The position numbers and the translations under genes are program-made. 64,000 bases of DNA from Pyrenochaeta sp. MPI-SDFR-AT-0127 (Eukaryota > Ascomycota > Dothideomycetes > Pleosporales > Cucurbitariaceae): contig JAGTJM010000036.1 of NCBI GenBank assembly GCA_020747015.1, positions 124,001 through 188,000 of the forward strand, read 5' to 3'. Below are positions 42,628 to 54,463 of this stretch, one piece after another (position 1 is the stretch's first letter; each line of letters opens with the position of its first letter). The notes beneath the pieces are model-generated. The model did not search any database, had not been told where the DNA came from, and saw only the letters and a program-made list of their open reading frames with translations.

Positions 42628-44356
42628 ATGACCGCCATTTTTGCGCGCTCCCCGCTTCAATCGCTTCCCATGGCCACAAACCGACCCACGACGCGACGAA
42701 GAAGCGTAAAGCAAGCTTTCGAAGATGACGATGCGCCCGCGCCCAAGCGCCCGAAGACGGAGGTGAATGGGCTGAGTAAAAGGGCGACTGGCACAACAAA
42801 GAAGGCAGCGGCAGCAAAGGCAGCCTACGAGGAGACGGACGACGGGTTCCAATTTTCGCGCCGCACATCGCGAAGGACTGCAAAGGCGCAAGCGCCGCCT
42901 GCACCAGAGCCAATACCCGAGGACGAGGCAGCACGACCACTGCGCACCGCAGACGCGCTACCAGCCAAACCCACCTCACGGCGGAAGAAGACGTCAATTG
43001 CTGCAATTGACCTAGAGCCGTCAGATGCGCAGAAGCGACGACGGTCAACGCGTTTGTCAGGCGACCGGGAGCAACTGGAAGTGCGCCCCAAAGTCACAGA
43101 ACCCTTGGCGGCGAAACGCACGAAGAAAAGCGCGCCAGTCGAGAAGGAGAGAAAGAAACAGGTCACTCCGGCACCGGAAACGCAACCCGAAGACAAGAGC
43201 GCGTTCAAGGGCTTGCAGACTCCGACATACAATGAGCTGCAAGTTAGCAAAAAGCGCGATCCAAATGCGCAGAGAATCATGCTACCTTTTGCGGACACAC
43301 CAGTAATTACAAGGAACAAGGAGATGCGCAAGGGCAATAAAGATGGACACAGGCGGAGCAGCACAGGGCTGCGAGGCAGGAGAGCAAGTTCACTGATTGA
43401 TAGTGGCATGTCGAATGGTAAGTGTGGATACGGCGCACAAGGGTTCTTCTTCCAGGTCCTCCAATGTGCAAGGAACGATCTTAGCAGAAAGCTAACATTG
43501 GGTTAGCATTACCACACTCTGAAGTTGAAGTCCGAGACTTCTACAAATACATCGAGCAGAGCCTACCTGAACCACGACGAATGAAGCAGCTTCTGACATG
43601 GTCTGGGTCGCGAGCACTGCCAGAAAAACCGTCAGGCGATGTTAAGAACGCGAATGCGATCATGGCCGCGCGAGCAATACAACAAGAGCTCATCGATGAT
43701 TTTGCAAGCAGGCCAGAGCTCTCGGACTGGTTCAGCAGAGAAGAAACGGCGCCAAGAGCAGTGATACGGAAACCGAACCCACAGAATGAGAAGAATAAAA
43801 TAACACTGCAAGAACTGGAAGCAGAGGTCAACCGGTACGCTCTTATCCATCCCACCCACAATAGTATATTTTCTGATATTACAATAGTCTCGAAGAAGAG
43901 AAAGCTGCATGGGAAGCCTTAGCATCCTCGTCAACTACCATGCCTCCACCACCTGCACCGTCAATAAACGGACCAACACCTACATTTTCCGACATCGATA
44001 CATCACTCCTCGACCCCGCACAGGCTGCTATACTATCTTCTCTTCAACCATTACAGCAACCACAACCACAAACACGACCGCCAACGTCAGCATTCACCTT
44101 CACATCTCCCACTGCCCTACAAGCACATCTCACAACGCTCTCCGACTCTCTGGAACCGCATATCGATTTATTCGCAGATGGCGTGCACAAGATTGAACAG
44201 TACCGCCAGACAGCGGAGAGGGTGGCGGATAGGGTTCTGGGAAGTGCGAGCAGGAGGCTGGAAGAACGAGACAGAGAAGTTAAAGAGAGAGTTGGCGCTG
44301 GAGGCATTGGCGTTGGCGACGTATTGAGAGGGTTGGCTGGGGTATTAGGGGAATAG
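42628..44356 (+). CDS. dsn1: Kinetochore protein Dsn1/Mis13 (MIND complex)
   Basis: Dsn1 belongs to the MIND/Mis12 complex, which links the inner centromere to the Ndc80 complex. Three exons, 42628-43417, 43507-43834 and 43888-44356 (introns 89 and 53 bp), give 528 residues. The first 260 residues are basic and disordered (many K/R-S/T stretches, candidate phosphorylation sites). The conserved Mis13 core begins at the first joint: ALPHSEVEVRDFYKYI, then LPEPRRMKQLLTWSGSRAL, IMAARAIQQELIDDF and RLEEEKAAWEAL across the second joint. The tail has SLLDPAQAAILSSL and a helix EQYRQTAERVADRVLG. The PEPRRMKQLLTW block is diagnostic of the family. The ATG at 42628 may be followed by an alternative at residue 15 (MATNRPTTRRR), which also looks like a plausible start. 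Confidence 0.92.
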
Positions 44357-45057
44357 CTCGACTATGATGTGCATTTTGCATGAGCAGAAACCACTGACCA
44401 ACGGCCAACCAGGCCAGCAAAGGCGTATCCGGATATTATAGGACTGATGAGAATGATATATGAAGAGTTCGTCCAGGCGCATAGGGTTTTGGGGAAACAG
44501 TGTGAGCGCTTCTCTCCCCCTATTTTGGGGCTCCCTTCACAGCATTTGCCGGGGCATTGGCGTTTTTCCCTCTTCAAAGGGTCTGGGTCTGGGGATCTTT
44601 CGGGACGCAGATTGGTGCGTGGATACCATTCCAACGCCTTTTTTTTTGGTTCATCTCATGTATATTCTCTGCTGTGTGATGTCATGCTATGCTATGCTAG
44701 TTTTTCCATGTAAATGTTCAACCTCAATGTTCACATCACTCTTGTGCACTGCACTGCACGGCTGTTATTTTTGGGAGTGAGCTATTATGTAATGTCTTGC
44801 TGATGGACGTGCAGAAAGATTAAGAAGGCGAGAGGAACACAGTGGTGATGGAAGAGAAGGCCAATTGCGCTGAAGATTGCTTTGAGTGGATGTAAAGGAG
44901 TGGAAAATTCCGATTTGCGGTCTAAAGGGGTTGAGAGCAGAACAACACAAGTCCCTCGTACTAGATATGACGGCTACCTTTATCTCCTTAGTAGCTGACC
45001 TGGTGTACATACTCTTTCATCCTCACACCCTCGCTCGCTCATCATGAAAATAGCAGT
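44357..45057. other. Intergenic, convergent 3' ends
   Basis: This lies between the stops of Dsn1 and the MEIOB-like gene. It is expected to hold their 3' untranslated regions; no gene is seen. Confidence 0.5.
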
Positions 45058-46654
45058 TCAGTTTCCAACGCACCATATTGCAAGCCGCTCTACCTCATTG
45101 TCTAGACGGAGGGTGAAGCCCATGGTGACGCGCAAGAAGAGGAGGCGGTGTTCCAGATACTGCAATACATTTATGTCAGTGACGAGTAACTGCTCTGCTG
45201 TGCGGCCGAGGAGTTGCTCCCACGCAGAGTCCGATAAGATGAGTTTGCCACTGCTTATTTGTCCTGTTTCGTCGATGATGGGACCGAGCTGTCATATCCT
45301 GTTAGCCATTTATCCATTGTTGTGAAAACAGGTGTAGCTCTTACAATCCGTGGATTAATCCGCAGCGCAACGGCCTTGTCGCACTGGGTACACTTTGCAC
45401 TCGCAGAGTTTGCAAAGACGGGAATGCCGCAACACTCATTGCTCATGAGCATGTTGCGTTTGAACGGCGTGACGATGTTGAGCTCGGTCATGATCACACT
45501 CACGTAGCCGAACAGTGTCTCTTTCGGATTCAAGCGCGCACACTCATCTATCTCCGCAAACGTGTACAGAGCTCTCACTGCCGCATGCTCAAAGTGGGAA
45601 GCGTCTATGTCTGGGAACGGCGGGTTGACGTGTTCTTCCTTGCTAAGGCGTTGTGCTAGGGCACGAAGGCATCGTGCATCGCCAAAATCAGGATCTATAT
45701 CGACACGTGAGTTGCCGTTTATAGACAGTTTTGCTGTCTTTTCGATACGCCACCCTGGGTTGGAGATCAACAGAATGGTTTTGGATGGCTGGAATGCCGA
45801 CGCTGAGTCGCAGAGGCCGCCGTAGAGGTTAAGTGAGGCGGCAACTGTGTCGTCAAAAATCCCCAGGGTGACAAGTTCAGAGGTTGTACCATTCCTGTTG
45901 ATATCTGCCGGGAGTATATCAGATACTTGTGTAGGTGAGAAATGCAATAGTAGGAGACCGACATACATTGTTTCCTTGCACCAATGCTCTTCACGCAAAC
46001 CAGCAGCTTTGGGTTTTCAACTTCGTACCCGCCATCAGCGAAGCCCTTCAACGTCATCAGACCAGGAAGCATTGCCAAGTCCTTGCAATTGAATGGTCTC
46101 TTGAATTGCGTTCCATCATCGCTATCTTCGTGCACCATGAAATAGCAATTCCTCTCACCCTCAGGGAACATACTCGTGAACAGCGGCGCACTACTAGGAG
46201 CCAGTGAATTATGATTCGAGCTGTTGCTCACATGCACCGTCCACAGCGTCACCAGCTGGCCCAGCCTCACTTTGTATTGTGCATTAGCATACCAGAGCCG
46301 GACAGTGAGTACACCTGTATCGTCAGCCAGCATGATCTTGAGACACCCTTGTGCGGCTTTGTGTGATTTGCTGGGTTTCAAGGTGTCGTAGAAGTTCACC
46401 ACACGGCCTCGGAGAGCAAGGTTGCGCGGGCCGGGCTCCAGCGAACCTAGATTCACCTCTTCATAGTCAAGCGTGGGCTCGAGAAACTTAGCCTTGTTGT
46501 ATTTGAGTAGAATTTATTTACTCACAGTCCAGTGATTCGGTGCGCTGGCTCCAGCGGGAAGTGAGGTTACCTTCATTTCTTCTACCGTGAAGCCGTCACC
46601 GTTCTTTGTGGGCGAAGAGGAGATGTAGGACTGGATGAAAGACGATGCTGGCAT
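45058..46654 (-). CDS. MEIOB-like OB-fold protein with RPA-type zinc ribbon
   Basis: Four exons join: 46654-46571, 46486-45967, 45904-45345 and 45288-45058, giving 464 residues. The acceptor of intron 1 is uncertain (46487/46493, and a donor at 46511 is possible), which changes a few residues. The chain has three OB-fold-like parts: NLALRGRVVNFYDTLKP (first), LVCVKSIGARKQY...TLGIFDDTVAASLNLYG (second) and a C-terminal part interrupted by a zinc ribbon, NECCGIPVF...KCTQCDK. Order, spacing and motifs (VKSIG, F/LYDDT..SLNLYG, ISNPGWRI, SVxxTELNIV, C-x2-C ... C-x2-C, LGPIIDETGQI) resemble animal MEIOB, a meiosis-specific paralogue of RPA1 that binds ssDNA during recombination. RPA1 itself is longer and better conserved, so this is not RPA1. 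Assignment to the MEIOB group is from my reading of motifs, not from a search. Confidence 0.75.
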
Positions 46655-47127
46655 TCTGTAGGGCTATATCGTGCTGTTGCGCTGCTGTGTTGCTGAGATG
46701 TTGAGGTGAGGTGCATGTTGCAGTGCTCCTTCCTTCTTTCGGCATGAGTCGCATATATACAGGCAGGCACGCCGTGTTGTCGAATCGTACTTCCACTAGC
46801 CCTAGAGCAGATTTGGGAATCACATCAAGTCGTTCGTCTTTGGTGTATCAAGTCGGTATGTTTGGAAGTGCTTTCTAGGAGGGTGGATCATCAGGAGCTG
46901 ATTTGGAAGACACGAACATATTAGTACCCAGGATTCACACAATAAAATCTAGTTGGAACTCAGTGCTGACACATGTCAATTGGTTTGTATTGCTGTAACG
47001 AGTGTATAGAGTTGGTCAAATCAAACACTAAATCTCACGTGCATCGTCCTGGTTGCTTCCCTCCAATCATCATGGTTGAGCTGCAGCTGACTGAACGAAA
47101 GTTGACAGGTATGAACCACGACGTATT
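46655..47127. other. Intergenic, no gene seen
   Basis: This separates the start of the MEIOB-like gene from the stop of the tandem INO1 gene. It must contain the MEIOB-like promoter. No feature is recognised. Confidence 0.5.
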
Positions 47128-48844
47128 CTAGAATAGCTTGTGCTCCAGAGTCATGTCGTTCTCAGGCTCGAGACCAACGCAAGCGCGGAAGATGTTGGTG
47201 AGGGCAGCACGCTGCTTAGCAAGAGCGTTGACCACGGGAGTACCAGCCGGCACAAGAGGAGCCTAAGGAGATGTCAGTTCTGATACATGTAGGCCACGCA
47301 ATTCAGAAACTTACCTTGAGCATGTAGCTGAGGATGCTGAGGACGCTGTGGAAGCCAGAGTACTTGGCATCGCTAACCTCAGCGCTGTGAGCCTTCCACT
47401 GTACACGAGTCATAATCTCAGTGACGAGGACCAAGTCGATGATCAAGGGCGCAGCTAGAAGAGAGTCCTCGCAGACATTGAACAAGCTGATAGTCTGGTG
47501 ACCGTCCAAGAAAATCTCGGCATAGTACTCATCAAGAGCACGCTTGTCATCACCGACAGCGGGCATGTATTTGATAACAACGCAATGGTCAGGGTGTTCG
47601 CCGTCCTTGTAAAGAACGTTGTTGGCAGCGACCATGTCGTCGACCACGTTAGACTTGGAGATCTCCTTGGAGCGGAACTGCTTCTGGGAGCTGAGGTTCA
47701 TGCCGTCATTGTTGCCGAGATGGTTGTAGCTGGCAATGGACGTGAGCTTGATACCGGCGTTGATCAAGAAGTCAACAAGAGCTGACTTCATCTTGGTCTG
47801 ACCAGACTTGAAGTCATCACCGCCAACGAAGGCATTGTGCTTCTCGGCAAGCTGAATAGCACCAGGGACGAAGGTGTTCTGGGGAGAGCCGTTGATGAAC
47901 GGGACACCCTCAAGAATGGAGGCAACAGCGAAGATTGTCGAGGGAGCAACTTCCTCGTGACCAGCCTCAATGGCCTTCAGGAGGTTGTCAGCAGTGTCGT
48001 TGACGCCCTCGAGGATGTCGGCATAGCGCTCCGTGTTGGCAGTCCACTGAACAATCACCTTGTCGAGGTTGTTGGCAGCCTTGAAGTCGCTGGGAGAGCA
48101 TTAGCAATGGCATAGAGTCAGCCTACAGCTTACAACGTACCGAAGGTCCTTGCGAATCTGCTCAACATGGGCCCAAGAGGCCTTCGTGCCCTCAAGAACG
48201 TTATCGGCGCGCTCCTCCTGGTTGGCGGCAATGAAGTCGGGATAGTAAATGCTGGGGAGAGGCTTCATGGTGCCCATCTCCTTTCGCACAAGAGACTTCA
48301 GAGAAGGAGAGAGGACCTTGGCGCGATCCATGGCATCGGCGAGGTTCATGCCGCTGATGTCCCAACCACCGACGACAAGGTCGTTAGGGTGGACCATGGG
48401 CAGAAGGTCATGGAAAGGAATATGGATCTCCTTGCCAGTCTTGCTGTCGACGCCGAGCTTGGTAGTAGAGCTCATGATGACGGAACCATAGTAGTTGGCG
48501 GCGCGCTTGCCTTCCTTTGTCTCCCAGACGAGATTGCGCTTGTTGGCAATGATACCAGCGGTGACTGTGGTACCGTTGTTACCACCCCAGCCGACGAGCA
48601 TGACACCGACCTTGGGGACCTTGCGTTCGACCTTGAAGTCATACAGAGTCTCCTTGGGGATGGCCACATACTTGCCGTCGGCGTTCTGAGTGACGTCCGT
48701 CGTACGATAGGTATACTTTGACTTAATGGTGTCCTCGGAGTACTCAACATTGGGAGAGCTGACAGTAAAGAGATCCTTGGGAGGGGCGGTTTTCACATCA
48801 AACCCATTCGCGTGGCCGACGCTTTCTTCTGCGTGAGGTGCCAT
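47128..48844 (-). CDS. ino1: Inositol-3-phosphate synthase (INO1)
   Basis: This cytosolic enzyme converts glucose 6-phosphate to inositol 3-phosphate with NAD+, the first step of inositol and hence phosphatidylinositol synthesis. Three exons, 48844-48141, 48089-47315 and 47262-47128 (introns 51 and 52 bp), give 537 residues, close to the usual 533. The NAD-binding loop is VGWGGNNGTTVTAG near residues 83-96. Other marks are NTFVPGAIQLAEKH, GDDFKSGQTKMKS and SYNHLGNNDGMNLS, which carry the active-site lysines, followed by SKSNVVDDMV. The joints give KDLRDFKAANN and SYMLKAPLVPAGTP, both as in relatives. In yeast INO1 is controlled by inositol through UAS-INO sites; whether that holds here is unknown, but two CACGTG boxes lie upstream. 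Confidence 0.97.
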
Positions 48845-51435
48845 AGTAGTTGATTGCGTAGTTCTTCCTGGCTTTAGAGCGAGTTGAACTTAATTGCGGA
48901 AGTCTAAATCCGACGCTGCCCCAGAAGGAGAAGTACGTCGGCCGGCGAATGGGTTGTGGACGCTGCGGATGGTCAGTGGTGGAGCCAACAGGTGGTGGTT
49001 TGGAGGGGGGTACATACGAGCTGAGGAGATTGGAAAACGTCTTGACTATCTGGGCAATGGCCCTGGAGTAGTTTGTGTGTTAGTTGAGCGGGAAAGAGAC
49101 TGGAGAAGATGCTGGTAGCAGGCTGATTGTCACAATAAGCTGTGGAGGGTGTTTGAGGTGGGGTTGGAGGTGAGAGAGACGGAGGGATATAAATGCCTCT
49201 TGGTCACGCCGCGGACTTATCGATAGCAACAAGACTAACAAACGAAATTGGCTCCCGCGTGCTGCCGGACAGCGTGTCTCCCACCGCTTCTTTCCCTCGA
49301 GCGCCGTTTTTGGTACCAACATATGCCGCCGCAGCCCGAGTCAAGTGAGAGAGACCAATGGGCGCCAGAGAAGGTTCCTTAATGCCCTCGCCGCGCCCCG
49401 CTATCGCTCTCTCAATCTCAACATGCAGTAATGTCAACCACAGTAGGTTTGGTGAGGGCGCACGGCACGGGACCAACGGACGAGAAGACGCTCTGGAGCC
49501 GAGGGCGAGGGCCATGACAATATTGACAGCTGGCAAGGCGGTCACGACAACAGGGCCTCTGGTGTTGACGTTTTTTGTTTGGACCCAATAACCCAATGAT
49601 CCCCGTTCCTATAATGTCCGAAAGGGTCCTGACACCTGCATGTGCCCCGCCATCACGTGCCATTGCATCACGTGCTGACGCTCACGCGAGACGCGACTTC
49701 GGCCGCTGGCACCTCGAGATACCGCGTGTGGGGCCATGATGGCGGCGCGTCTGTTTCTACATCGAACAACCTTTGCCTGGCAACAAAAACAAGGCGAGTC
49801 GAGCATTGCTAAGACTTCTCAAAGTAGCAGTCGTTTCACAGCACGTCATCATGTCGCTGCGACAGGCCGGCAGCACGGCTAGACTGAGACTCTCCCAGCG
49901 TCAGAAATGTTTGCAGAAGTGGAGGGAACCACGACATCGTCGATAATGGCAGAAATGCATGATCGCCTTTCCATCGAACGAGCGCCCTGGCCAGCTCTCA
50001 TCTTGGCTGATTTGGAGCCGTATACTCTTTCGTCGTGCGCTCCCCAGCCGAAACTCAATACCACATCGGAATAAATGACCCTGCAGACAACTGCCAACAC
50101 ACGCAGGGACCGTCGTACTCGAGCCGTGAGATCGCTTGCAGCATAGACAGATGCGGAAGGCTGCATATGAGGGCTGGGGATGATCCATCACCCTCGCCTT
50201 TCGCCATGGGAACCATGCTAAGCCTGTGCCGCACATGTTGGACAGTTGGACCCGGCTTGGTCTTCGAAACGATGCGGTCAAGGCGCTGTTCCTCGCATCA
50301 CGCGGTTTGAAACTTCACGACTGTCCGATCTGTTGAGCATATTGTCGCACAATATATGCAAACATGGGAAAAGTTTCGAAAGCAGACACTGTCGTCGTAG
50401 CAAAAGGGGCGCTTAGCCATCGATAGCCCCGGCGCTGACACCGACAGAGCACAGATCGTCCATCAATAGTTGTGCTCAGCTCTATCCAATCAAATGGTAA
50501 AGTGCCGTCCGGGGGCTTGATGGTTCTCCTGCGCATGGTCAACTTGCGAACATCGCCTACAGCCTCCCAATCGGCTCTGCAGGTCTTGGCTCTTCCGTAC
50601 CAATCTCGAATTTTGCAGATGCGTCAACTCGTGGATCATGCATCTTGTCCAGCCATGCCGTTTGCCATATATCGTCATGAGCGCTTGCGACACCCACGAG
50701 ACAGTTTGTCGGCGGATAACGGTTTCATCACAATTTTGGCGGTTTCCGTGGATCCAACTGGCTACGACGGCAGAAACTACAGGAGCTGCAAGCTGCCGCT
50801 CCGTGCGCGCCCAGGATTTTCCCATCGAATCATGCGCCCCGCCCAGCACAATCCTCAGCGCCACGATTCAGGGACTAGCGGGTTACGTGCATCTGCCGCC
50901 AAAGGACCTCACGATGTGCGCCTGTCTTTGGCTGCTGGCGCTTTCGTCTTTTAATTGCGGACCAGCCTTACTGCTCGTTGCGTACTTTGTGTGGTCTGCA
51001 GTTACACAACATCCTCGTTTAATGTCTATATGACTGTTCATTAGCAGCAAAATATCCAACATTGCGAGTGTCGCCAGTGGGGCAAAACAACCTCTCAAAC
51101 CGGATGGTGGTATGGATGCAGAGACGCTAGCTTTCTTATCCCGTTGCCGTTCTCAGATCCAAGCCAATTCGGTACCATTCCCGCATTGTTCCCCCCTGAT
51201 CCAGCAGGGCCCGCCGTTTACGAAGATCATACAGCTCTTGGACGTCCGGGTTCGTTTCTAGGCGAACACATCCGTCTTCCAGAGCCGCCTGCGTGCATCC
51301 ACCTTCACTCCATGCCACCATCGTCAAGATCGCCTTACCATCAAACGCTGGACGTGAACAACACTACGATTGTTTACTCTGGCACGACCGACTGAGGACT
51401 GCGAAGGCCAACCTGGCTGATATTCCACGGACAAC
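48845..51435. promoter_or_regulatory. INO1 / LIM gene divergent upstream region
   Basis: A 2.6 kb spacer between divergent genes, without a supported coding region. Short frames (for example 49204-49596 minus and 50472-50954 plus) have no recognisable product. The two E-boxes at 49654-49674 are listed separately. Confidence 0.45.
49654..49674. promoter_or_regulatory. Pair of CACGTG E-boxes
   Basis: CACGTG occurs at 49654-49659 and 49669-49674, each inside TCACGTGC, 15 bases from start to start. They are about 810-830 bases upstream of the INO1 ATG and 1.8 kb from the LIM gene. Equal flanks and close spacing suggest a bHLH-type site pair, possibly for an Ino2/Ino4- or Cbf1-like factor; this is inference. 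Confidence 0.4.
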
Positions 51436-53648
51436 ATGGACCGAATGAGCCTCCTTCCTACCATCAAATGCTCGTCTTGTTCAGTTGACATCGACATCTT
51501 GCACTTAGCTGACCATGTCTGCGCCACTGCTCCCTCATCCAGTGAGTTCAACTTGAATGCATTTGAGACATGTATACTCATAAATACCAGCAACAGCCGC
51601 GCCTGTGCCGACGTCGCCAGTGTTGTCGAAGCTTGATCGCGCCGCCAGTCTCGGAGGCCCATCATTCAGCAATAGGTCGAATGCACAGGCGCCATCTGGT
51701 CGCATGCCTCCCCCTTCTCGAATCGATCCAAATGCTGCAAGTAAGTGACGGTATGTCATCGAAGACCACTCGTGTGCTAATACGCGTAGATAAACCTTTT
51801 CGTCCTCTTGAGCCATCGCCAATGAGCAGCTATAATGATTTAAGGAGCCGCTCTCCAATGACAGCCGCGCCACCACCAAAATCTCCCTTCAAAATGAATC
51901 GAAGTGTAACAACACCAATACCGCGATCCAAGGCGCCTCCCTCGCCAGACTATCTCCCATCGAACATGGATTGCGCCTTTCCTCCATTCCCAAGCAAAAG
52001 TGCAACGCCTCAGAGCGCAAAGTCGCAGAGTCGGGATCGTTTGGACCCAAATTATCAGCAAAGATATGCCGAGCCCAGTCCTTTGTTTGCGCCGCTGAGC
52101 CCGCGGACCAATGGTGGAGAGTTCGTCTCGAAACGTATGGATACAATTGCGCCTGGGCCCTTTGATGGAAGAGCAGATCGTAGGCCGAGTGCTTCAAGCG
52201 CACCAAGATCGCCTGTGCGAGATGAGCCATCGTTTGGCCATAGGAGAACACTCACGCAGGATAGTGTGAGAAGCAACGGAAGTCTACACAAGCAGCGGGC
52301 ATCTTTGGCATCGATAGCGTCACGCAGCTCTTCATACTCGAATCGTAGCATAGGTCTCCCATCTCATCCAAAGTATGGGAGAAATGAGCTTCCCCCTCCG
52401 CCGGTACCGTCCGCTTCCGAACAGGCCGAAGGCATTGATGCTTTCCTTGCACGATTACAACAAGACTCCATGAAGCCTGTACCAGCAGGCTCAGACAGCG
52501 AGAGGAGAGAACCACCACCCCGCCCACGGAGACCTTCAGAGAGAGAGGCTGTCCTCACCCCTATCGCGAACATGGCTCCCTCGGCTTACGCTCCACTATC
52601 GACCAACATGCCTCCTCCACGTAATCAGAGCCGTAATGGTTCAGAGACCGAGCTCCGGCAGGATACTGCACCATTTCGGTCACTTCAACCGCCTCCTCTA
52701 GTTGCGCCTACATTTGGGAATGATACGCCCTTGAATCCGCTACATACACCTTCGGATTCAGGCCTATCGGATGACTCATATGCCAGCTCTGGCTTTCGAA
52801 GCATAGCAAGCTCCCGATCCAGCCCACCAGGGTCAGTGGCTGGACACTCGCGACAAGTGTCCAAGACTGGTCGTTCCGACTTTCTTACTGAAGCATCCAC
52901 CGAACGGACTGCAAGCCCCGAGTCGTACGCAGAGTCGCGGCAAATGAGAGGGCCTGGAAGTTACACAAGGCCAAATGGGCCTCAGACCATCCCTCGAGCG
53001 TTGTCACCGGGATACTCGAACATGCCAGAGTCACCCATGGACCCTGCGATCTCGATGGGTGGTCTGTTCGACAGGCGGCCAAGGGATCCACTTCCAGCAC
53101 GAGCGCCTGCATTGAACGAGGAGAGGAGCCCACCACGGCGCATGTATGACTCTGAAACTCAGCAACCAGAGACTCGCCGCCCAAAGCCTGCGAGCAAAGG
53201 AAAATGCCGTGGATGTTCCGAGACTATCGTTGGGAAGTCTGTCAAAGACTCCTCAGGCCGCCTCACTGGACGCTACCACAAGCAATGTTTCGCTTGCAGG
53301 ACCTGTGGTGATCCTTTCCCAACCGCCGAGTTTTATGTTTTCGAAAACTTCCCTTATTGCGAGCACCACTACCATGAGCTCAACGGGTCACTGTGCAATT
53401 CATGCGACCGCGGTATCGAAGGCCAGTACCTGGAGACAGACCTGCGTGAGAAGTTCCATCCAAGGTGTTTCACATGCACGACTTGTCGGATTGTCCTGCG
53501 CGACGGCTATTACGAAGTCGGCGGGCAAAAATACTGCGACCGTCATGGGGAGCGTGCCGCAGCTCCGCAACAAGGCTATCTGGGGCCTGGTGGCTACAAA
53601 CCGCGAAACGTACAAAAGCGCCGAACGAGACTCATGATGATGGCCTGA
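51436..53648 (+). CDS. Paxillin-like protein with two LIM domains
   Basis: Three exons, 51436-51541, 51597-51740 and 51790-53648 (introns 55 and 49 bp), give 702 residues. The N-terminus contains an extra cysteine motif, KCSSCSVDI...DHVC. About 500 residues of proline-, serine- and arginine-rich disordered sequence follow, with repeated FPPFP, PPP and RSP-type stretches that may bind SH3/WW domains. Two LIM zinc domains follow: CRGCSETIVGKSV...YHKQCFACRTCGDPF...YCEHHYHEL, then CNSCDRGIEGQYL...FHPRCFTCTTCRIVL...YCDRHGE. A basic tail KRRTRLMMMA ends the chain. This is the plan of fungal Pxl1-type LIM proteins, which act in cell polarity, cytokinesis and actin or Rho signalling. Function is inferred from the family. 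The start before the first joint keeps the N-terminal CxxC. Confidence 0.87.
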
Positions 53649-54463
53649 GCAATGTTCGTCGCTCATCACTACTAATCACTTTCCTCTCTGTCACTTATGT
53701 TTTCCTTTGTCACATCATTTAGCGATATGGGTCTCTGGCATTTGTACGAGCATTTCTTTACCGTTCATTCGTTCTGATACCCGGCCAGTCCGGCCTTATA
53801 CTTTCAGTCATTGCATTCGATATACCCCTTAGATCTTCCCTTCGCTACGATTTTGTAATCGTTTTGTTCATTGACGCGAACACATTGGCTGGCCTCTTGA
53901 AGTGGCAGGTGCTATTGGATATCCGATATACCCCCTTTCGTTTTACCTACTTTTGGTCTCTGCGAGACCCAACTCTACTCTATCAGTAATGAGTTCCGAC
54001 TTGATGTCCGTACAACTCTGTAACAAACTTAATGTTTACTGCGCACTAGTGTGCGCTATCATCAATAGAAGCCAATCACTCGCTTCACCTCAACACTTGA
54101 AACTTCTCCTCGCTATATTTGTGCCTCTTTGTGTGCAATCGTTCCGCACAATGCATCTTCTTGACGTCCGGCTCTGTTGAGCCAGGTAAATTGCATGGGA
54201 ACCTGCTGAGGGAGCAAAGTCTGACATGGTTAGTGTGTAAACGAATGATAACGGGCATAAGATTGATGAAAACTCGTTTATATTTGAGTGACAAAGCAAT
54301 GATGAACAAACTAGAAGAAGTCACGGCTGATTCGTGCTGGTTTTCAGGTCGTCTAAAGTGCTTCGACGTCACCATTGGCAAGTTTAGGCGAGCGTGCCTC
54401 TCCTCCGATGCGAATCGTGAACTTTTTGCAACAGCATCGCTCCAATCCTATCAACACACAGCT
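53649..54463. other. Intergenic, no gene seen
   Basis: This holds the 3' end of the LIM gene and the promoter of the metaxin-like gene. A frame open on the plus strand from 54119 is the 5' extension of the metaxin exon and is not used. Confidence 0.5.

Noticed and set aside
49853..49950. Short frame MSLRQAGSTARLRLS that looks like a mitochondrial presequence
   Set aside because: Stops within about 30 codons and no convincing splice extends it.
50472..50954. 160-codon plus-strand frame in the INO1 upstream gap
   Set aside because: Unremarkable composition, overlapping frames on both strands, no recognised motif.
51570..51780. 5' extension of the LIM frame (MYTHKYQQQP...)
   Set aside because: It overlaps two clear introns and another frame there restores proline-rich family sequence, so it is out of frame.
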